This document shows, piece after piece, positions 11,157 through 22,455 of a DNA stretch of 64,000 nt; the stretch's first letter is position 1; every line of letters begins with the position of its first letter. Position numbers and translations under genes: made by a program. This DNA comes from Lumbricus rubellus (Eukaryota > Annelida > Clitellata > Crassiclitellata > Lumbricidae). The notes under the pieces are model-generated. The model had not been told where the DNA came from, did no database searches, and saw only the letters and a list, made by a program, of their open reading frames with translations. The stretch is from contig OX243821.1 of NCBI GenBank assembly GCA_945859605.1, positions 19,125,476 through 19,189,475 on the forward strand, written 5' to 3'.

Positions 11157-11540
11157 TAGCTTCCTTTTTTTATCTCCCTATTAGCTTCTATAAGCTTCCT
11201 ACTAGTTTCCTATTAGCTTCCTATTTTCTTCGATTAGCGTCCTATTAGCTTCCTATTTTATTCGATTAGCGTCCTATTAGCTTCCTATTTTATTCGATTA
11301 GCGTCCTATTAGCTTCCTATTTTCTTCGATTAGCGTCTTATTAGCTTCCTATTTTCTTCGATTAGCGTCCTATTAGCTTCCTATTTTCTTCGATTAGCGT
11401 CCTATTAGCTTCCTATTTTCTTCGATTAGCGTCCTATTAGCTTCCTATTTTATTCGATTAGCGTCCTATTAGCTTCCTATTTTCTTCGATTAGCGTCCTA
11501 TTAGCTTCCTATTTTCTTCGATTAGCGTCCTATTCGCTTT
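11157..11540 (-). repeat. 32-bp intronic minisatellite, inverted relative to the upstream array
   Basis: The plus strand has about ten near-identical 32-bp units built of ATTAGCGTCCT, ATTAGCTTCCT and ATTTTCTTCG (11+11+10 bp). The reverse complement gives AGGAAGCTAAT and AGGACGCTAAT, the unit of the array at 10017-10472. The intronic array is more homogeneous, so it was amplified later. Confidence 0.85.
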
Positions 11541-11605
11541 GTTTCTACTTAAATAATAACTTTAAGTCAAATATAAACCCGCGTCTGTTTTTCCACGCAT
11601 TCCAG

Positions 11606-12607
11606 ATCCTCTCCTTCGTGTCCGTCTTCTTCGTCATCGTCTCCATCCTCTGCTTCTGCCTGAAGACCCACCCAGACCTCCGCGTCCCCACCTACCGCAA
11701 CGTCACCTACGAGTCGGCCGTCAGCCGCCAGCCCACCTGGCGCCTCGAGCGCATGTCGTCCGACCCCCACATCGCCTTCTTCTACCTGGAGAGCCTCTGC
11801 AACGCCTGGTTTGCCTTCGAGATCATCGTCCGCTTCATCGTCAGCCCGCAGAAGCTTCTCTACATGCGCACCCCCGTCAACATCATCGACATCGTTGCGA
11901 CCCTGTCCTTCGCCCTAGACACCCTTCTGAACCAGCTGGACATCGACAACGACGTCCTGGAGTTCTTCAGCATCATCCGGATCATGCGGCTGTTCAAGTT
12001 GACCCGGCACTCGCCCGGATTGAAGATCCTCATCCATACATTCAAGGCGTCGGCGCACGAGCTCAGCCTACTCGTCTTTTTCCTTATACTCGGCATCGTC
12101 ATCTTCGCGTCTCTGATCTTCTACGCGGAGAGGATCCAGTACAACCCGAACAACGACTTCACGTCCATCCCCGTCGGACTGTGGTGGGCCATCGTGACCA
12201 TGACGACGGTAGGGTACGGGGACATGACCCCTAAAACGTACGTCGGTATGTTCGTAGGGTCGATCTGCGCCCTCATCGGCGTGCTCACCATCGCCCTGCC
12301 CGTACCCGTCATCGTCAGCAACTTCGCCATGTTCTACTCGCACACGCAGGCCAGGGCGAAGCTGCCGAAGACCCGGCAGAGGGTTCTCCCTGTCGAGGCC
12401 GTTCGACCCAAGGGACCGTCGAACGCCAGTGGGACTTGGAAGCGGGCCGGGCTGGCGGCCGTGGGAAACCCTCCGGCGGCGGCGGCGCCCCCTGCGCACG
12501 CCGTCAGGAATTTGCCGCCGGTCAGCGCCGCCCGGCATCACCACCACCACGGTGGTTCGCAGAACCTGTTCGTGACAAAGGAAACGAGCGATGGAATGGG
12601 TCTGTGA
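11606..12607 (+). CDS. Shaw: Shaw/Kv3-type potassium channel, exon 2 (S1-S6 and C-terminus)
   Basis: Acceptor GTTTTTCCACGCATTCCAG precedes 11606. The exon supplies residues 171-503 in phase 0 and ends at TGA. S1 is about 171-189, followed by an extracellular loop with an N-glycosylation sequon at N202. S2 is about 227-249 and S3 about 259-279. S4 reads [19 protein letters not shown]: relative to Shaker, the first two arginines are replaced by E289 and S292, leaving R295, R298, K301 and R304, the pattern known from Drosophila Shaw. The selectivity filter TVGYG is at 371-375, and the S6 gate motif PVP at 402-404. The cytosolic tail has [20 protein letters not shown], typical of Shaw, then an unconserved Ala/Pro stretch and five histidines (481-485). 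Total length (503) matches the roughly 500-residue Shaw proteins. Alternative C-terminal exons downstream are possible. Confidence 0.95.
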   Translation: MLSFVSVFFVIVSILCFCLKTHPDLRVPTYRNVTYESAVSRQPTWRLERMSSDPHIAFFYLESLCNAWFAFEIIVRFIVSPQKLLYMRTPVNIIDIVATLSFALDTLLNQLDIDNDVLEFFSIIRIMRLFKLTRHSPGLKILIHTFKASAHELSLLVFFLILGIVIFASLIFYAERIQYNPNNDFTSIPVGLWWAIVTMTTVGYGDMTPKTYVGMFVGSICALIGVLTIALPVPVIVSNFAMFYSHTQARAKLPKTRQRVLPVEAVRPKGPSNASGTWKRAGLAAVGNPPAAAAPPAHAVRNLPPVSAARHHHHHGGSQNLFVTKETSDGMGL

Positions 12608-12714
12608 GTGGTTTGGAGACAATGGACGACTATCTCTCTTGTGTTGATTCTTTGTTCTGGAGCGCCGTCGGGTGCTGGTTCGTGCGTTAAGCGGCGGCGG
12701 CGCTTTAGAAGCTG

Positions 12715-13065
12715 CAGATGAGCATTTATTCATGTTGATAATTAATATTCATTTATGTTGATAATTATTATTCAATTATGTTGCTGAGTATTATTCATTT
12801 AGGTTGCTGATTGTTATTGATTTATGCTGCTAATTATATTCATTAATATTGCCAATTACTATTCATATTATGTTGCCAATTATCATTCAGTTATGCTGGT
12901 AATTACTATTCATATTATGTTTCCAGTTACTATTCAGTTATGTCACTGATTATTATTCAGTTATGTCACTGATTAATATTCAGTTATGCTGCTAACTATT
13001 ATTAATATTCAGTTATGTTACTACTCATTATTCCGTTATGTTGCTGACTAGACTAATATTCATTT
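12715..13065. repeat. about 23-bp AT-rich minisatellite 3' of Shaw
   Basis: Diverged units of the form TATTCAGTTATGTTGCTGAT, about 15 copies, in the likely 3' UTR or just beyond. Confidence 0.8.
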
Positions 13066-13325
13066 GTGCAGCTTATGCGGCAAATTAATTAATAGCCTAC
13101 TGAGAAACTGTAAGATTGTACGTTTGCAAAAGACGAGCAATAGTGTGTCTAGGTTTCGAAGCAGTGTTCCCTCAGTTGTGCGTCGGATAAAAAAATTCCA
13201 GTTTCTGTTCATTATATAGACAGACGGAAACCGATTGTGTAGGGAGACCTCTAGTACGTCCGCGCTCAATTAGCATGTTGCATGATTAATATTATCATTA
13301 TTGTATACAGGTCTACGGTATCGCG

Positions 13326-13331
13326 AATAAA
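13326..13331 (+). promoter_or_regulatory. candidate polyadenylation signal for Shaw
   Basis: An AATAAA hexamer about 720 bp after the stop codon; AAATAAAAAT follows at 13355. Position is plausible but the hexamer is common in AT-rich DNA. Confidence 0.25.
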
Positions 13332-13399
13332 CAATCTGTAAATATAGGGAAAAGAAATAAAAATGAATTTTCGATTTTTAAGCGACGGCTTCCTTGTGG

Positions 13400-13850
13400 T
13401 TTACCTTAACATTGATGATGATAGTAATAATTATAACAATGATAATAATAATAATAAAAAGTTATAATACTAATAATAAAAAAATTATATATTATTTATT
13501 ATTATGATAATATAATTATTGTAATATAATAATAATAATGATAACGAAAAACTAATAATAATAATGATAACGATAATGATAATGATAATGATAGTAATAG
13601 TAATAGTAATAGTAATGATAATGATAATGATAATGATAATGATAATGATAATGATAATGATAATGACGAGCAAGTAGATGATGAGGAGCAGGAGTAAGAG
13701 GAATATATCTGAGATGAGGAAAATGATGAGAACGGAGATGAAGATGATAACGATGACGACAACGACAACCCTGATTATGATGATGATGATGATGATGACC
13801 ATCATGATGTCAATTATTATGATGATGATGATGATGACAATGGTTTTAAA
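13400..13850. repeat. AAT/GATAAT/GATGAT microsatellite
   Basis: ATAATAATA, (GATAAT)n near 13615-13665, then GATGATGAT. All frames are Ile/Leu/Ser runs. Confidence 0.9.
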
Positions 13851-14125
13851 CTAACGCCTTCCATGACCCACTCGAAAGCACCGGATTTTTGCCCACACGA
13901 CCATTCTGTTTTATGAATGTCTCTCTCCAACCATTGTTTCCTTTCACCTTGTCCTTTCGCTTTTCTCTCTTTGTCCTGCTGCCTCGCAAACAATGGGTAA
14001 TCGATGGAAGCTACGCCTGCATGCGACGCATTGTCTGCTGCATGTGCGTGACGTTTACCATTGTCTCAAAACTCACAATGCCTCAGCTAATGTACGGCGG
14101 CATCAGCCACCAGTGTAACGAGAAA

Positions 14126-14345
14126 AAGGACAGTGTCTAATTATGTCTATGCAAGCGTAAACCTCCAATTTTTTTCCATAACAGCCTTTAAGATGCTATT
14201 ATTGTTGTCCTATTATTATTTAAAAGGACAGTGTCTAATTATCAGACAGTGTCTAATTACTAATTATGTCCGAGCATATGCAGGCGTAAACCTCCAAGTT
14301 TTTTCACAGTCTTTAAGATGCTATTTTTGATGTCCTATTATTGTC
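14126..14345. repeat. tandem duplication of about 95 bp
   Basis: GGACAGTGTCTAATTATGTC, GCGTAAACCTCCAATTTTTT and TTTAAGATGCTATTATTG at 14129-14200 recur with changes at 14243-14335. ACAGTGTCTAATTA occurs three times. Confidence 0.75.
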
Positions 14346-14534
14346 TATAATTAATGCCGTGGAGTTCTGACAAGTTGGGGAAGGCATTTGATTTGTTGTT
14401 GCTTTTGTTACAATTTAAGGTGAACAATGAAATTTTTAGGGTGGGTCATATCTACTCTAAACACGAGATAATGTATTTCTATAGGATGGATAATTAATTG
14501 GATGACATATCAATATTAATATCATTCCTATCAC

Positions 14535-15130
14535 TAGTAGTAGTAGTGGTAGTAGTAGTGGTAGTAGTATTAGTATTAGTAGTAGTAGTAGTAGTGGTAG
14601 TAGTAGTGGTAGTGGTAGTGGTAGTGGTAGTGGCAGTGGCAGTGGTAGTGGCGGTCGCAGTCGCAGTAGCAGTAGTAGTAATGGTAGTAGTAGTCGTGGT
14701 AGTAGTAGTAGTACATGTAGTAGTGGCAGTAGCAGTAGCAGTAGCAGTAGCAGCAGCAGTAGCAGTGGCAGTGGCAGTGGCAGTGGCAGTGGCAGTGGCA
14801 GTGGTAGTGGTAGTGCTAGTGCTAGTGCTAGTGCTAGTGCTAGTGCTAGTGCTAGTGGCAGTGGCAGCGGCAGTGGTAGTGGCGGTCGCAGTCGCAGTAG
14901 CAGTAGTAGTAATGGTAGTAGTAGTCGTGGTAGTAGTAGTGGCAGTAGCAGTAGCAGTAGCAGTAGCAGCGGCAGCGGCAGCGGCAGTGGTAGTGGCAGT
15001 GGTAGTGGCAGTGGTAGTGGTAGTGGCAGTCGCAGTCGCAGTAGCAGTAGTAGTGACATCAGTAGTGGTAGTATAAATGGTAGTAGTAGAAGTTGTAGTC
15101 GAGTGGTAGTAGTAGTAATAGTAGCAATGC
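14535..15130. repeat. AGT/GGTAGT/GCAGTG microsatellite with duplicated blocks
   Basis: Trinucleotide array of AGT, GGT, GCA. A block with GGCGGTCGCAGTCGCAGTAG followed by CAGTAGTAGTAATGG appears near 14650 and again near 14880, a higher-order unit of about 230 bp. The Val/Ala and Leu/Pro open frames are artefacts. Confidence 0.9.
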
Positions 15131-15204
15131 TGCCAATAATCATGGGCAATCGTCTTTCTATCCCTTCACCTCATTCAGAACTGATTGCATGCCAGCATGC
15201 AGGT

Positions 15205-15452
15205 CAAGGGCGGATTCAGTGGGGGCCAATCCGGCCATGCCCCCCCATTTAGAAATGCCCATGTATCGTGGCCCCCGCCCCATTTGGTTTCAGTGGCTGC
15301 TGAAATGGTATGATTTTCTTTCCCGAAAATTTGGCCGGATGACTAAAAAAAAAAAAGGTCATCAACTTTTTGGCGGATGCGATTTTTTTTCCAGAGCCAA
15401 GGTGTTAAGAAATTTTTGGCCCCCCAGTCCAAAGTTTCTGTATCCGCCCGTG
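15205..15452. mobile_element. hAT-like non-autonomous element (248 bp) with 8-bp target duplication
   Basis: Ends are CAAGGGCGGATTCAG and CTGTATCCGCCCGTG, 15-bp inverted repeats with two mismatches. Flanks ATGCAGGT (15197-15204) and ATACAGGT (15453-15460) are a one-mismatch 8-bp duplication, the size made by hAT transposases. The interior contains GATGACTAAAAAAAAAAAAG and GGTCATC. No coding sequence. Confidence 0.7.
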
Positions 15453-15594
15453 ATACAGGTACATGTACATGGGTGGCGTGGATGACCATGCAAATTAGAG
15501 TCGTTACGATCAACTTCAGTGACTACGCATACCGGAAGCCGCCTCGATAGGTTCTAATGCTGCTACTGTTTTTATTACTGCCACTGCTACTGCT

Positions 15595-15705
15595 ACTTGT
15601 TTGTATGTGCACTTGTCATAGCGCCCCTTCATGCTCTCACTACTCAGAGGCGCTCCCGAATGCAGAGCGTACACTGCATCGAAGTTTCACGCCGATGTTT
15701 TATAT
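15595..15705. mobile_element. retroposon 3' tail family, copy at 15.6 kb
   Basis: CTTGTTTGTATGTGCACTTG, ATAGCGCCCCTTCATGCTCT, CTACTCAGAGGCGCTCCCGA and a TGCATCGAAGTTTCACGCCG ending. The GGCGCC...GGCGCT pair can fold as a stem. Related copies lie at 25050, 30770, 32100, 37800, 48588 and 51340. Confidence 0.6.
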
Positions 15706-15709
15706 TGCT

Positions 15710-15860
15710 AATGTGCTGCTACTACTATTGCTGCTGTTGCTACTGTTTCTGCTACTGCTACTGCTATAGCAACTACTATTACTATTGCTGCTGCTACTGC
15801 TACTGCTACAGTAACTAGGCTACTATTACTATTGCTGCTGCATCATCATCGTCGTCATCG

Positions 15861-15896
<36 letters not shown>

Positions 15897-16095
15897 ACGT
15901 CTTCATCATCAACGTCGTCGTCGTCATCATCATCATCATCATCGTCATCACCAACGTCGTCATCATCAATGTCGTTGTCATCATCATCATTGTGATCGTC
16001 GTCGTCGACGTCATCATCGTAGTCGTCTTCGTCGTCGTCATCATCATCAACATCGTCACTGTCACTACTACTACTATCGCTCTGCTACTGCTACT
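15710..16095. repeat. CTA/CTG then CAT/CGT microsatellite
   Basis: TACTGCTACTGCTA to about 15840, then CATCATCGTCGT with ACGTC words to 16060 and a short CTACTA run. Confidence 0.9.
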
Positions 16096-16299
16096 GCTGA
16101 ATCAATCTATATAATCCAATATTCTCTATAGTGACTTCTGCAGATGTCTTGGTAATAATTACCGGAAACAAGACAACATCGTATGTCAGATTCAACCGTC
16201 GTTATAATTAAAATCATAATCTGCTGAAGAAATGCGATAATTATTAATATACGTCAGTGGAACTTCTTATTGAATATCGACCAACATTAATCGAATCGT

Positions 16300-16569
16300 C
16301 TGTCTTTCTCTTTGTCTGTCTGTCTGTGTCTCTCTCTATGTCTCTCTCCCTCTCTCCCTCTATACCTCTCTCCTCTCTCCCCCTCTATCCCCCTCTCTCT
16401 TTCTGTCTCTCTCTGTATGCATGTCTGTTTGTATCTCTTTCTGTCTCTCTCTGTCTCTCTCTGTCTCTCTCTGTCTCTCTCTGTCTCTCTCTGTCTCTCT
16501 TTGTATGTCTGTATGTCTCTGTCTCTGTCTGTCTGTGTGTGTGTGTCTCTCTGTCTCTCTGTCTCTCTG

Positions 16570-16604
<35 letters not shown>

Positions 16605-16740
16605 TCTCTCTGTCACGAAAAGAAGTCCCAGTCACGCCAATGACATATGTGTCTCTCTTTTTCTGTCTGTCTGTGTCTGTCTGTCTGTCTGTCTATATGT
16701 CTCTCCCTCCCCTCTCTCTGTCACGGAAAGAAGTTCCAGA
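16300..16740. repeat. TCTC/TGTC microsatellite with duplicated edge
   Basis: (TCTCTG)n and (GTCT)n. TCTGTCACGAAAAGAAGTCC at 16610 and TCTGTCACGGAAAGAAGTTC at 16719 are copies of a junction word, so the block was duplicated as a unit of about 110 bp. Confidence 0.85.
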
Positions 16741-16859
16741 CACGCTACTGACATCTGGGTCTCTGTGTATCACGAGCGAAAGGCCAACTATATCAATACA
16801 AAACCATCTCGGTGTCCAATCAAACCAGTGTCACGATAAAACGTCTCCCTCGATATAAA

Positions 16860-17060
16860 GTCCCCCAAACTCCGCCATTTTGCACTCTGACAGTGCCAGT
16901 CCCAAGCCTGGATAAAGAAGGAGGGTGACACCGAACATATTTTTTACGACACAGTGTTGTTACACAGCAACAAGTCTTCCAACAACAACCCCACCCCGAA
17001 ACAGAGTCTCCGCCCGGTTGAAACTCTACATTGGAGGATAAAAAAATTTTAAACAAAGGT
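16860..17060 (-). mobile_element. possible retroelement scrap
   Basis: GACAGTGCCAGTCCCAAGCC followed by AAGAAGGAGGGTGACACC resembles GGCAGTGCCAGTCCCAACAT and AAGGAGGAGGGCAACATG at 54585-54635. This indicates a dispersed repeat; the minus-strand reading is broken and I cannot name the family. Confidence 0.35.
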
Positions 17061-17218
17061 TGATAAATAATTTTTATTAACGTATTATGTTGTGAAATAA
17101 CTTAGCAACGCAAACAATGGTCTAACTGTTGATCTACAAAAATTATGCGACTGTGGCCCATTTTGCGCTGAACGGGGCGGGGGAACTATATTTAAACGGT
17201 GTAGTAAATATTCTCTCC

Positions 17219-17252
17219 CCCGGAGACTTTATTTCAGAGTGTAGTCTCCGGG
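17219..17252. repeat. perfect 10-bp hairpin
   Basis: CCCGGAGACT and AGTCTCCGGG separated by 14 bases. Confidence 0.6.
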
Positions 17253-17365
17253 AGTGGGGGGGGGGGGGAGGGAATTTATTCTGAAACAGATCCGTCGGAG
17301 CAGAATCTCCCAGGGGGCAGGTTTTTGGGGAGACTCTGTCTAGCGACACCGGGTTGGGATAAGTC

Positions 17366-17561
17366 CATAGACGTACGAGGCGGGGGTCCAGAGGGGGAAA
17401 ATGCCGACCCAACTTTCGCGCAAGTCTGGTTTTTCGGGCAAATACAGTCCCAAACGACTAAACAAAAGTTCGTCAATTTTTTTCCGGATATATTTTTCGG
17501 GCAGAAGTTCAACCTTTGCGCCCCACCCCCACTTACTGCTGAAATCTCCCGTATGCTTATG
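17366..17561 (-). mobile_element. hAT-like element, second copy of the 29005 family (196 bp)
   Basis: Starts CATAGACGTACGAGGCGGGG and ends GAAATCTCCCGTATGCTTATG. Flanks GATAAGTC (17358-17365) and AATAAGTC (17562-17569) match in 7 of 8 bases. Internal words GGGGGTCCAGAGG and GCAAGTCTGGTTTTTCGGGC match the reverse complement of 29005-29264, so the two are copies of one family with different internal deletions. Confidence 0.75.
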
Positions 17562-17769
17562 AATAAGTCGTTGGTAGGCTATATGTGGAGTTGGGGGTTG
17601 CAATAAAGACTTTATTTGCGGCCTTAAGAAAGAAAGCGGTGTTAAATCCCCTTACCCCCAGAATTATCACCCTAGTCTTGCTAATTGATCATGTCCGGAG
17701 TTTAACTATAATATAATTTACTTTGCAATCAATTTCAGACTATGCAAGTACAAAATAAGGAAAGTATGA

Positions 17770-17895
17770 CTTCAATCAATCGAGCGATCAATGGACCAAT
17801 TAAGCAATAAACCAATCAATCGATTAATCAATCGATCAATAAAGTAATCAATCAGTAAACAAATAAATAAATCAAGCAATCAATAGATCGATGGA
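17770..17895. repeat. AATC/GATC tetranucleotide array
   Basis: CAATCAATCGATCAATAAA words with a 4-bp register. Confidence 0.8.
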
Positions 17896-18124
17896 TCAGA
17901 ATATATGTATATTGACATGTATGCACACACTCTTGGACAATTATTGGCCGCATCTAAAAATGAATGAAATGAAGAACATTACAAAGAGTGAACGATCCAT
18001 CCATCCATCCATCCATTCGTTCGTTCGTTTGTTCGTTTATCTATTCATTCCTTATGTAGCGCCTCTCCTCTCAAAGACACCTGCCCACTGTGCCAAGTCA
18101 TAGTCATTGTCATCGTCGTGAATG

Positions 18125-18260
18125 GGAGACAGAGAGAGAGACAGACAGACAGATAGACAGATAGACAGATAGACAGATAGACAGATAGACAGACAGATAG
18201 ACAGACAGATAGACAGACAGACAGACAGAAACGCACAGACAGACAGAGACCCAGACATCG
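18125..18260. repeat. (GACAGATA)n microsatellite
   Basis: Nearly pure AGACAGATAGACAGAT words. Confidence 0.9.
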
Positions 18261-18727
18261 ACTTATATAGAGACAGAGAGATAAAGACATATCATATAAC
18301 ATCTCTGATTTCTCGCACTCAACAGACTTATAAATACATCTAACAAAAAAAATTAAAAGTTCGTCAAGTTCGTCAAGTCCATTCTTAATTGTCATCTCTA
18401 AGTCACCCCTCCAAATTTCCACGTCCCCCTTTCTTCCCACGGCCAACTCTCTCCCTCTCGCCTCTCCTTCCCCCTCCCTCTCCCTCCTCCGTCCCTCCTC
18501 CCTCTTCCCTCAACCGGTAACCAGCTGCTTTCTCATTCAGTGGGATTTCTCCAGCTTCCCAGCTATTGTTCAACGCACATGATGGAAGGAATCCTTGCAT
18601 TGATTGAGGCGAGTACCGGGTGTTTACCTTGATATCGAAGGACAATGACAATCTCTCTCTGCAGCCTTCCTTCTAAGCCGCTTTCCACAACAATGGACAA
18701 AAGCAGGTGTGCCCCGTGGCTGACGTC

Positions 18728-19081
18728 ACACCATGAATCATCATCGTCGTTGTCGTCGTCGTCGTCGTCGGCGCTGTCATCGTAGTCGTCGTTGTCATCA
18801 TCACCATCAAAAATATCATTACTATTGTCGTCGTCGTTGTCGTCATAACTGTTGTCATCATTGGCGTGGTTCTCGTCGTCGTCATCATCATCATCATCAT
18901 CATCATCATCGTCATCGTCGTCACCATCACCATCACCATAATCATCATCATCATCATCATCATCAACCTTCACCGTCACCGTCACCATCACCGTCGTCAC
19001 CATCATCACCATCACCATCACCATCACCATCACCATCACCATCACCATCACCATCACCATCACCATCACCATCACCATCAC

Positions 19082-19114
<33 letters not shown>

Positions 19115-19159
19115 TAATTAAAAATACCATCATCGCCGTCGTCGTCATCATAGTCGTCG

Positions 19160-19193
<34 letters not shown>

Positions 19194-19350
19194 TAATTAG
19201 AAATACCATCATCGCCGTCGTCGTCATCATAGTCGTCGTCATCATCGTCGACATCATCCATCAATAAAAATAACATTATCATCATCATCGTGGTCATCGT
19301 GGTCATCGTGGTATCATCATCGTCGTCGTAATCATCGTCATAATCCGCTC
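18728..19350. repeat. CAT/CGT/CACCAT microsatellite with higher-order repeats
   Basis: Contains a pure (ATCACC)n run of about 85 bp at 19000-19085. A CCATAATTAAAAATACCATC block at 19111 is repeated as CCATAATTAGAAATACCATC near 19191, an 80-bp tandem unit. Confidence 0.9.
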
Positions 19351-19394
19351 AGCGATCATCTCGCGGGATTGCCTGCTGGGCCGCCGAAAGAGAG

Positions 19395-19745
19395 ACAGAC
19401 AGACAGACAGACAGACACTCTTTCAGTCTGACCGTCTGTGTGCTTGTCTGTATGTCTATGTCTGTTTCTCTCTGTATCTCTGGTTGTCCATGTATCTCCG
19501 TCTCTGCTTTCGTCTCTTTTTCTGCCTCTGTCTCTCTATGTTGACGCTTCTGTCTATGTCTCTGTTTGTCGGTCTATCTGTCTCTCTCTGTCTCTCCGTT
19601 TCTCTCTTTCTCTCTGTCTCTCTGTCTCTCTCTGTCTGTCTTTCTGTCTCTCTCTCTTCCTCTCTCTATTCGTCCCAATCTGTCTCTTTGTCTGCATCTG
19701 TCTCTGTGTCTGTGTTTGTCTATCTGTCTCTGTCTCTGTATGTAT
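19395..19745. repeat. GACA then CTGT/TCTC microsatellite
   Basis: (GACA)n to 19420, then 300 bp of TGTCTCTCTG words. Confidence 0.85.
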
Positions 19746-19977
19746 AATGTATATAAAAATCTTGCTCCTCCTAATTGCAGCTTACGGCATGACTTCTACG
19801 ATTGACGAATTGACTTTTCGATTGTTTTTGTCAGCAGGATTCGGAGGATATACATGTATTATAGGAAAACAAAGAAAGATGAACAAAAGAAACGATGAAA
19901 AAAAGATGAACACTTGGTCCGACTAATTATCGAGGAGAATGAAGATCGTTTTTATGGACTCAAGTTCTGACGATGGA

Positions 19978-20060
19978 AGGATGAAGAGGAAGAGGAGGAC
20001 GAGGACGAGGAGGAGGAGGAGAAGGAGAAGGAGGAGGAGGAGGAGGTGGTGGAAGAGAAG

Positions 20061-20094
<34 letters not shown>

Positions 20095-20545
20095 AGGAAG
20101 AAGAGGAGGAGGAAGAGGAGGAGGAGAATGAGTAGGAGAAAAGGATGGGGAGGACGAGGAGGTGAAGAAGGAGGAAGAGGATGGGGAGGAGGAGGAGGAG
20201 GAGGAGGAGGAGGAGGAGGAAGAAGAGGAGGAGGAGGAGGAGAATGAGTAAGAGAAAGAGGATGGGGAGGAGGAGGGAGGAAAAAGAAAAGAAGGGGAAG
20301 AAGAGTGGTGAAGGAGAAAGCGAGAAGGGAGATGAAGACCAAAATAAAATGAGAAGAATTACAAGGAGAAGAAGAATTGATGATGACGAGGACGACGATG
20401 AGGAGGGTTAGATAGAATAGGACGAGGATGAGGATGTGGAGAAGGGTGGTGATGAGGATGTGGAGAAGGGTGGTGATGAGGATGTGGAGAAGGGCGAGGA
20501 TGAGGAGAGGGAGGAGGATACAAATGAGGCTGAGGAGAAAGAGGA
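19978..20545. repeat. GGA/GAAGA purine tract
   Basis: Purine-only plus strand over about 400 bp, then a 30-bp tandem (GATGAGGATGTGGAGAAGGG) three times at 20425-20495. Confidence 0.9.
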
Positions 20546-20939
20546 CAGATGTCAATGACTGCATGCTAAGATTCGGTTATGGCAATAAAAATTCTGTATT
20601 GAACTATTATGTGTTCAGACTACTGATCATCGCTTGACGCTAAAAGGCAGTCAATATAGTGACAACAATGATACATGTTTTAAATACCGTAAGTCAGCAA
20701 TGCTTAGAACTGTCATCATAGCAGGGCACTTGTCCATGGCCTATGAATTTACACGGTTGACATCTACTGTAGGTGTGTGTAAAGGTGCTATGCCAAAATA
20801 TGTCGAGCAAGAAACTTTTGTGAGCAATGTAAAGGAAAGGTTTCGCCTGCAATTGTGTGCGCGCGCGTGCGTGTTTGAGAAAGAGAGAGAGAGATCAAAA
20901 CAGGAAGCCAGCGCCTCTGTTTTGATCTCTCTCCACTTA

Positions 20940-21715
20940 CAGTTGTATTTACATTACACAGTTTTAATTACAACACTTACAGTTGTATTTACATTAAACA
21001 GTTGTATTTACATTACACAGTTGTATTTACAACACTTACAGTTGTATTTACATCACACAGTTGTATTTACAACACTTACAGTTGCATGCACATTACACAG
21101 TTGAATTTACAACACTTACAGCTGTATTTACATTACACAGTTGTATTTACAACACTTACAGTTGTATTTACATTACACAGTTGTATTTACAACACTTACA
21201 GCTGTATTTACATTACACAGTTGTATTTACAACACTTACAGTTGTATTTACATTACACAGTTGTATTTACAACACTTACAGTTGTATTTACATTACACAG
21301 TTGTATTTACAACACTTACAGTTGTATTTACATTACACAGTTGTATCTACACCACCTACAGTTGTATTTACACCACACAGTTGAATTTATAACACTTACA
21401 GTTGTATTTACATTACGCAGTTGTATTTACAACGCTTACAGTTGTATTTACATTACACAGTTGATTTTACAACACTTACAGTTGTATTTACATTACACAG
21501 TTGTATTTACATCACACAGTTGTATTTACAACACTTACAGTTGTATTTACATTACACAGTTGTATTTACAACACTTACAGTTGTATTTACATTACACAGT
21601 TGTATTTACAACACTTACAGTTGTATTTACAACACTTACAGTTGTATTTACAACACCTACAGTTGTATTTACACCACCTACAGTTGTGCTTACACCGTTT
21701 ACGGCTGCATTTACC
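20940..21715. repeat. 40-bp satellite, about 19 copies
   Basis: Alternation of a 21-bp half unit GTTGTATTTACAACACTTACA and a 19-bp half unit GTTGTATTTACATTACACA gives a 40-bp repeat. Because 40 is not a multiple of 3 and the unit lacks stops, open frames run through in every plus frame; these are not genes. Confidence 0.9.
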
Positions 21716-22204
21716 TTAAAGTATCGGTCCAGAGTCGGATCAAAATGTCACGGACAATTGGCAATTTTTAGTCAAGCCAGACTCCACGCAGCCGTCCAGC
21801 ATCGAATTGCAACACTCGAGTCTTGCTGTTGCTATAATATCTTGCATAGCCTACATGTACATGTACGCTTAAGCACTGGCCACGCGTGCTCCTGAAATAG
21901 ACACGCTCGAGGAGAATGCCTGGCTTTTAGACTGAAACATGATGCTTTGCGGACAGCTTAGACGATGTCGTGTTCGTCAAATGTTAGTCTAGTGAGGAGG
22001 GCCTTGGACTCTTGAAATAATGTTGGCGATTGCGAAATGTTCGCAATGTAGCCTACGCAATGTTGCCCGTTTCTAGAAATGCAATCGATTTGGGTATTGA
22101 TGAGAGAAGTGCAAAATGCGACTGTACTCGAGATTTCTTTGGATTCGGTCACAGTTTGCTTGCTAGGGAACCAGCGTAGCAGGAGTCAATATTAATGTGG
22201 CTAT
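21716..22204. other. unique sequence, no gene seen
   Basis: Mixed sequence between two related satellite blocks. A 64-codon minus frame (21958-22152) has no recognisable feature. Confidence 0.45.
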
Positions 22205-22375
22205 ATATACACTATTTGCTGGTGTGTATTTAAACCGCATACATGTGCACTTACACCGCTCGTGGATGTATTTACACCATTTACGGTTGTATATAGACCA
22301 CTTACAGTTGTGATTACACCACTGCAATTGTAGTTAAACCACTTGCAGTCGCATTTACACGGTTTAAAGTCACAT
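22205..22375. repeat. diverged outlier of the 40-bp satellite
   Basis: Eight diverged units of about 20 bp such as TTACACCATTTACGGTTGTA and GACCACTTACAGTTGTGATT, matching the half unit of the array 500 bp to the left. It looks like an older remnant of the same array. Confidence 0.65.
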
Positions 22376-22378
22376 GTG

Positions 22379-22455
22379 CAGAGTGGCTCAATAAAAAAAT
22401 GTCCCACCTCAAAATAGCATTTTATCTGGAGAGAAATTTTTATTGAGCCACCCTG
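22379..22455. mobile_element. 77-bp hairpin element
   Basis: CAGAGTGGCTCAATAAAAAA on the left is mirrored by ATTTTTATTGAGCCACCCTG on the right. A CA(G)GGTGGCTCAATAAAAA end is transposon-like, but no clear target duplication is seen. Confidence 0.5.

Noticed and set aside
12068..12733. 221-codon minus frame opposite Shaw exon 2
   Set aside because: Shadow frame; the plus strand encodes an unmistakable channel pore.
21002..21895. 297-codon plus-strand frame
   Set aside because: It is the translation of a stop-free 40-bp satellite; the same peptide appears in other frames.
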